Shown piece after piece: positions 59,638 through 64,000 of a stretch of DNA of 64,000 nt. This stretch comes from Alteribacillus bidgolensis (GTDB lineage Bacteria > Bacillota > Bacilli > Bacillales > Marinococcaceae). Below the pieces are notes generated by a model. The model had not been told where the DNA came from. It worked only from the letters and a program-made list of their open reading frames with translations, and searched no databases. Numbering within the stretch: position 1 is the stretch's first letter; the number at the start of each line of letters is the position of its first letter. The stretch lies in NCBI RefSeq assembly GCF_002886255.1, contig NZ_KZ614149.1:1240001-1304000 (forward strand), read 5' to 3'. The position numbers and the translations under genes are program-made.

Positions 59638-60932
59638 TAGGATTGAGTAGTCTTTTGGAATTGAGCGGTTTCTGTAGACCCTTTCATTGCTGTTGTAGAA
59701 GAGGTACCGCCTGAGATTACTTGAGAAACTTCGTCAAAGTAACCAGTTCCAACTTCACGTTGGTGACGAGTAGCTGTATAGCCATCTGCTTCACTTGCAA
59801 ATTCAGCTTGCTGAAGTTCGGAGTAAGCACCCATGCCGCGTTCCTTATAACCGCGCGCCAATTCAAACATACTGTGATTTAAGGCATGGAAACCTGCTAG
59901 TGTAACAAATTGGAACTTATAACCCATTTTACCGATTTCTTTCTGGAAGTTTTCAATCGTTTCTTGATCCAGATTTGCCTGCCAGTTAAAGGAAGGAGAA
60001 CAATTATAAGCAAGCATCTTTCCAGGGAACTTCGCATGAATAGCATCTGCAAAACGCTTTGCTTCTTCAAGATCAGGTTTTGATGTTTCGCACCAGATAA
60101 GATCTGCATAAGGAGCATACGCAAGGCCGCGGGCAATTGCTTGGTCCATGCCTGCATTGGTACGGTAAAATCCTTCCGCTGTTCTTTCTCCCGTAATAAA
60201 TTCATGATCAGCAGGGTCGACATCACTTGTGATGAGATCAGCTGCATCCGCATCTGTTCTAGCTAACAATATAGTATCTGTACCGCTTACATCAGCTGCA
60301 AGTCTCGCTGAAATAAGATTTCTCACAGCCGTTTGGGTTGGTACAAGTACTTTTCCGCCCAAGTGACCGCATTTTTTCTCAGAAGCGAGCTGATCTTCAA
60401 AGTGAACCCCAGAAGCCCCTGCTTCAATCATGCTTTTCATAAGTTCAAAGACGTTTAACTGACCGCCAAACCCTGCTTCAGCATCCGCTACAATGGGAGC
60501 AAAGTAATCTGTATCACCGCTGCCTTCCATATGCTGAACTTGATCGGCACGCTGAAGCGCCTGGTTAATTCGTTTTACTACGTTCGGTACACTGTTTGAA
60601 GGATAAAGGCTTTGATCCGGATACATCTGCCCGGAAAGATTGGCATCAGCTGCTACCTGCCAGCCGCTTAAGTAAATCGCTTTCAAACCTGCTTTTACTT
60701 GCTGTACTGCCTGGTTTCCTGTTAAAGCCCCCAAAGAGTTAACATATGGCTCGCTGTGAAGCAGGTCCCAAAGCTTTTTTGCACCTGTTTTTGCTAACGT
60801 ATGTTCAATTTGCAAGGATCCTCTTAGTTTTACTACATCCTCAGCTGAGTAAGGGCGTTCAATGCCAATCCATCTGTCCTCTGCTTCCCACTGTTCTTGC
60901 AATTTTTTAGCTTCTTCTTGAATGTTTCCCAT
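59637..60932 (-). CDS. aceA: Isocitrate lyase
   Basis: 431-aa glyoxylate-cycle enzyme cleaving isocitrate to glyoxylate and succinate. Active-site KKCGHLGGK with catalytic cysteine, VADAEAGFGG metal-binding region, GVHFEDQLASEKK and the ERTAEGFYRTNAG block are present. AAGGAG is 9 nt before the ATG at 60932. The glyoxylate cycle allows growth on acetyl-CoA from fatty acids, fitting the acyl-CoA island upstream; malate synthase is not in this window. Confidence 0.96.
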   Translation of the reverse strand: MGNIQEEAKKLQEQWEAEDRWIGIERPYSAEDVVKLRGSLQIEHTLAKTGAKKLWDLLHSEPYVNSLGALTGNQAVQQVKAGLKAIYLSGWQVAADANLSGQMYPDQSLYPSNSVPNVVKRINQALQRADQVQHMEGSGDTDYFAPIVADAEAGFGGQLNVFELMKSMIEAGASGVHFEDQLASEKKCGHLGGKVLVPTQTAVRNLISARLAADVSGTDTILLARTDADAADLITSDVDPADHEFITGERTAEGFYRTNAGMDQAIARGLAYAPYADLIWCETSKPDLEEAKRFADAIHAKFPGKMLAYNCSPSFNWQANLDQETIENFQKEIGKMGYKFQFVTLAGFHALNHSMFELARGYKERGMGAYSELQQAEFASEADGYTATRHQREVGTGYFDEVSQVISGGTSSTTAMKGSTETAQFQKTTQS

Positions 60933-61007
60933 GTTTCTCATCTCCTTTGTATTAGTAAAATTGAAGAGATTCAGCCAGCCCCTTTCCAGCTTATCCCTTT
61001 CTGTCTA

Positions 61008-61027
61008 AAACTGTTTTAATACAGTTT
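61008..61027. promoter_or_regulatory. Inverted repeat in the aceA upstream region
   Basis: AAACTG-N8-CAGTTT between aceA and a TATAAT-like -10 box (61045-61040 on the minus strand). It could be an operator at the start of transcription. Apart from this and the next terminator, 60933-61290 holds no recognisable gene. Confidence 0.45.
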
Positions 61028-61290
61028 GTTTTGATATTAATTATAATATAACAGAGATAGCTGTTATGCAACATGATTTTGGAAAAAAGTTAGTATTTTA
61101 TATAAGTTTTAATATTCTGAAAACAAATTTATTGATATACCTGCTTTTCATAGGTTTAACTAAAGAAACACAATTTATTGTTTTCTATCTGTTATGTTAC
61201 AAAAGTAGTGGTATCATCGTGGAAAAGATTTCTGGTTTTAATTCAGCGCTTCTCCTCTTGAATCCAGTTTTTCTACCTGCCGCAGCAAAT

Positions 61291-61320
61291 AAAAATCTCC
61301 AGACATCAGCATCTGGAGAC
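61291..61320 (-). terminator. Terminator of lipoprotein gene
   Basis: TCTCCAGA / TCTGGAGA stem with 8-nt loop; the A run at 61291-61295 is the U tract on the minus strand. Confidence 0.85.
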
Positions 61321-61332
61321 TGTTTCCTTTTC

Positions 61333-61896
61333 TTATTTTCTATTTTCAAACCATATATAGGAGACCTGATTGGCTTCTACTGAATCTTTTTCTAAGGTAA
61401 TTTTTCCGTCTTCAAATTCGTAAATTTCGGACCATAAGTTATCCATCTCATTCCAGAAACGGTTATCTGGAGTACCTAGCATCTCTTCTGCATTTTGTTG
61501 GTCAAAGGCTGTTTTATTTGTTTCTACAGCTATGGACTCCACTTCGTTTGTATTTGGGTTTAAGAAAAAGGTAAAAACACCATATCGTAAAAATTCTCCA
61601 CCTTCAAACCAGCCCGTTTCATCTGGGCTCCCTAATCTTTCTTGTACGTTGTGTTTATCTTCGTTCAAGTAAGAGGTGTCTATTTCTTCATGCAGCGGGG
61701 CAATCAGCTCATTAAATATTTCAGCGCCTTCTTTTATCTCTTTTGCACTTTTCACCTCACTGGGCGGCTGTTTCTCTTCGACAGGCTTAACAGCTTTTTC
61801 AGCCTGTTTTATCGGCAGCGTTTGATCTTGTTCTTCAGCTATGCAGCTCGTTAATATTCCAATACTAAAAAGCATTCCCAAAATCTTTTTTATCAT
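61333..61896 (-). CDS. Lipoprotein of unknown function
   Basis: 187 aa: signal peptide with lipobox LTSC (Cys18), a Lys/Glu/Pro linker (to about 55), then a small alpha/beta domain with paired motifs: EDKHNVQERLGSPDE and QQNAEEMLGTPDN, each followed by a strand pair. The two LG(S/T)PD repeats recall BLIP/SmpA-like or DUF4309 folds, but I cannot assign a family. Monocistronic. Confidence 0.7.
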   Translation of the reverse strand: MIKKILGMLFSIGILTSCIAEEQDQTLPIKQAEKAVKPVEEKQPPSEVKSAKEIKEGAEIFNELIAPLHEEIDTSYLNEDKHNVQERLGSPDETGWFEGGEFLRYGVFTFFLNPNTNEVESIAVETNKTAFDQQNAEEMLGTPDNRFWNEMDNLWSEIYEFEDGKITLEKDSVEANQVSYIWFENRK

Positions 61897-62033
61897 AGCT
61901 CTTCCCCCATTACTTCAGCTAAAAGCTTTTAGGACGTTCAATAGCTTATAATAATGTATTACCTTTCTTTTCCTATTTTTACACCTTCATATCGTTCTTT
62001 TTAGTGAAATAAGCCATTAGTCTCAGGGGGACA

Positions 62034-62114
62034 TTAGAAAAACTCGACTTTCCGCCAACTCAAATGGCGAAAGTCGTAGTTTTACTTATACATTGATCCA
62101 TTAACAAAATTAAA
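62034..62114 (+). repeat. Dispersed hairpin element, copy I
   Basis: AAAAACTCGACTTTCCGCCA, GGCGAAAGTCGTAGTTTTAC, TTATACATTGATCC. It directly abuts the stop of the MFS gene, which has no other terminator; on the minus strand its stem is followed by a T run. Confidence 0.8.
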
Positions 62115-63338
62115 TTAATTTTGATCAGCCGTCTTTGCATATTCCTGTACCGCTTGTTTTTCTCCTGCCTCCATCCTTGCCATTCTTCTAGTACAAACAA
62201 GAGTTACGCATAGAAGGAAAAGAGAACCCGCTGCGACACCCGGCCAGCCAAACTGCGGCCACAACCAGCCGTAATAAAAACTGCCAAGGCTTCCTCCTAA
62301 ATAGTAAGACGTTAAATACAAGCCTGACGCACTTGCTTTTGCTTTTTCTGCATGTCTTGTAACCCAAGAACTCGAACTGGAATGAGCAAAAAAGAAGCCA
62401 AAGCTAAGCACTAAGAGCGCTAAGATAACAATGGGGAATGAAGGAATGAACGATAACAGCAATGCAAGAGCCATAAGACCAATTCCAATAAAAATACAAG
62501 ATGTTTGCTGCCATTTTTGTGCTGCTTTGCCTGCTAACGTTGAACTGACAGTACCTGCTCCATACGTAAGAAACAATAAGCCCAGCACCGCTGTAGATAC
62601 GTGAAACGGTTCCCCGCTAAGGTAGTAAGTTATAAAGTTAAAAATGCCGATAAATACGAGAAAATGAAGACCGCCTATAATATAGGCATAACGCATCACA
62701 GTATTTGCCAGGTGCTCTTTATTATCGGCCAGCACTTCTTTTAATTGAAATGGTCTAGATTTAAATTGCTTAGATCGAGGCAAAAACAGATAAACTATAA
62801 AAAACAACACAAAACTGATACTGGCCATAACAACAAAGGCACCTCGCCAGTCCCAAATATCTGTCAATACCCCGCTCAGCACTCTTCCACCCATGCCTCC
62901 TACACTGTTACAGCTAATATAGATCCCTACAGCAACAGTCATCGCTCTCATCTTATACTCTTCGCTAATGTAAGCCATTGCTGCCACGGGAATTCCAGCA
63001 AGAGCAGCCGCTTGAAAGATTCTTGCTGCCAGCAGCCACTCAAAGGAAGGAGCCATACTAATCGCCAATGTTCCAAGCGTACCAAGAGCCATTGAGATAA
63101 ATATTATATTTCTTCTACCAAACGCATCAGAGAGAGCTGTATAAAGAAAAAAGCTGATTCCTAACACGAATAGAGAAACAGAGATCGTTAAGCTGGACAC
63201 GGTTTCGGAAATTCCAAATTCTTCTGTAAACAACGGCAAGAGCGGTTGTGGGAAATACATATTGGCAAATATAAGCAGAGACGAAGCCCCTAATGCTGCC
63301 GTTGCTTTCCAAAATGTCTTTGTTTTAACATCTATCAC
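62115..63338 (-). CDS. MFS transporter (YnfM/YybF-like)
   Basis: 407-aa, twelve-helix major facilitator with a TM2-TM3 loop DAFGRRNIIFISM and MYFPQPLLPLFTEEFGI at the first helix, resembling arabinose-polymer/YnfM-type exporters. GTG at 63338, 9 nt from GAAGG, is taken as start; an ATG eight codons upstream has no RBS. Divergent from the LysR gene, which probably controls it. Substrate unknown. Confidence 0.88.
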   Translation of the reverse strand: MIDVKTKTFWKATAALGASSLLIFANMYFPQPLLPLFTEEFGISETVSSLTISVSLFVLGISFFLYTALSDAFGRRNIIFISMALGTLGTLAISMAPSFEWLLAARIFQAAALAGIPVAAMAYISEEYKMRAMTVAVGIYISCNSVGGMGGRVLSGVLTDIWDWRGAFVVMASISFVLFFIVYLFLPRSKQFKSRPFQLKEVLADNKEHLANTVMRYAYIIGGLHFLVFIGIFNFITYYLSGEPFHVSTAVLGLLFLTYGAGTVSSTLAGKAAQKWQQTSCIFIGIGLMALALLLSFIPSFPIVILALLVLSFGFFFAHSSSSSWVTRHAEKAKASASGLYLTSYYLGGSLGSFYYGWLWPQFGWPGVAAGSLFLLCVTLVCTRRMARMEAGEKQAVQEYAKTADQN

Positions 63339-63459
63339 GACAAATGGCCTTCTTTCTATCATGGAGTCATATCATTTATGCTACCAGTGATTTTTTCATA
63401 AATAAAATATATAATAATTATTAAATCGATAACTTTTTTTTATTTAAGGTGGGAACAGG

Positions 63460-64000
63460 ATGAATCTTAAACAACTTATCTACTTTTTGACCATCATCGA
63501 ACACGAAAGTTTTACGAAAGCAGCTGCTGAACTTCGAGTCGCACAGCCTGCGATTACAAAATCTATTCAAAATCTTGAACATGAAATAGGTCTGCGCCTA
63601 TTCATTCGTGAAAAACGAAGCGTGCGGTTAACAATGGAAGGCAGCGTGTTAAAAAAGCACGCGTTGGAAATCCGTCAAAAAATAAACCAAACAAAAAAAG
63701 AATTAAAAGAAATAAAAGAGGGGATTCGCGGAACCGTTCAAATTGGCATTCCGTCGATGGCAGGGTCGTATTATTTTCCCGACAAACTGTCTCTCTTTAA
63801 AGAAAAGCATCCAGACATGGAAATAGACATATACGAAGCAGGCACTACTGCTATAGAAAAGGAAATTTTAGAAGGAAATTTGGAAATGGGTACAGTGGTA
63901 GTGGATGAAGTCTCGGAGATGCTTGATATTCACCCTTTTTTGCAGGAACCGCTAATGTTGGTCGTCCCTCCCTCACATCCTCTGGCTTCTAGCTCCTCCG
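63460..64000 (+). CDS. LysR-family transcriptional regulator, 3'-truncated by window edge
   Basis: 180 residues are visible. The N-terminal winged helix MNLKQLIYFLTIIEHESFTK and AAAELRVAQPAITKSIQNLE is classical LysR, followed by the start of the periplasmic-binding-like effector domain (GTVQIGIPSMAGSYYFPDKL). RBS AAGGTGGG lies 6 nt before the ATG. Divergent from an MFS gene 121 nt away, the usual LysR-target arrangement. Confidence 0.93.
   Translation, partial: MNLKQLIYFLTIIEHESFTKAAAELRVAQPAITKSIQNLEHEIGLRLFIREKRSVRLTMEGSVLKKHALEIRQKINQTKKELKEIKEGIRGTVQIGIPSMAGSYYFPDKLSLFKEKHPDMEIDIYEAGTTAIEKEILEGNLEMGTVVVDEVSEMLDIHPFLQEPLMLVVPPSHPLASSSS

Noticed and set aside
61066..61383. 105-residue hydrophobic frame upstream of aceA
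   Set aside because: No RBS, AT-driven composition, overlaps the terminator and the end of the lipoprotein gene on the other strand.

Overview
The window comes from the chromosome of an endospore-forming member of the Bacillaceae. Gene content and order follow Bacillus subtilis closely: ctaA, pycA, ylaN, ylaM, ylaL, ylaK, ylaI, ylaH, typA, ylaF, yktC, ykzI, yktB, yktA, SR1, pdhDCBA, ykyA, defB, ykrA, rpoY, rnjA, ktrC, ykuV, ykuU, ykuT, ykuR and dapH. A BCCT betaine-type transporter and several acidic surface lipoproteins suggest a salt- or alkali-tolerant species; the genus cannot be fixed from this window. There are no rRNA or tRNA genes, prophage, intact IS element or CRISPR array.

Layout. 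1-11.7 kb: respiration and anaplerosis (ctaA fragment, pycA) and the yla cluster, interrupted by an Eis-like acetyltransferase and by a deletion scar joining two Tat-related pseudogenes. ftsW, which lies between ylaN and pycA in B. subtilis, is absent here. 11.7-24.8 kb: an accessory fatty-acid or hydroxy-acid catabolic island with CoA ligase, acyl-CoA dehydrogenase, two SDRs, hydroxyacyl-CoA dehydrogenase, two crotonases, a thioesterase, a sugar-kinase-like phosphotransferase and a TetR regulator. Two matching 18-bp operators flank it, and several pseudogenes show decay at its far end. 24.9-31.6 kb: typA and ylaH/ylaF, then suhB and the ykt genes. 31.7-36.4 kb: the dual-function sRNA SR1 with its peptide SR1P (too short for routine ORF calling), three tandem 96-bp repeats, a GAF protein, a polysaccharide deacetylase lipoprotein and the BCCT transporter. 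36.4-41.3 kb: the pyruvate dehydrogenase operon. 42-48 kb: ykyA, a YjcZ-like spore protein with 12-residue repeats, deformylase, HAD phosphatase, RNA polymerase epsilon, RNase J1 and KtrC. 48-55 kb: cell-wall amidase, thiol and peroxide defence, MscS, and the N-acetyl-diaminopimelate branch of lysine synthesis with an unexpected class III aminotransferase. 55-64 kb: RraA-like protein, alpha carbonic anhydrase, endonuclease I family protein, MarR/MFS pair, isocitrate lyase, and a second MFS transporter divergent from a LysR regulator.

Most notable: (i) the catabolic island pairs an APH-fold kinase with an ACAD11-type dehydrogenase, the two halves of mammalian ACAD11, pointing to 4-hydroxy-acid breakdown through phosphorylation; (ii) a dispersed hairpin element of about 75-96 bp occurs at nine sites, always in the same orientation and mostly just downstream of minus-strand genes, where on the minus strand it reads as an intrinsic terminator; (iii) SR1/SR1P is conserved with promoter and terminator; (iv) several clear palindromic operators were found.
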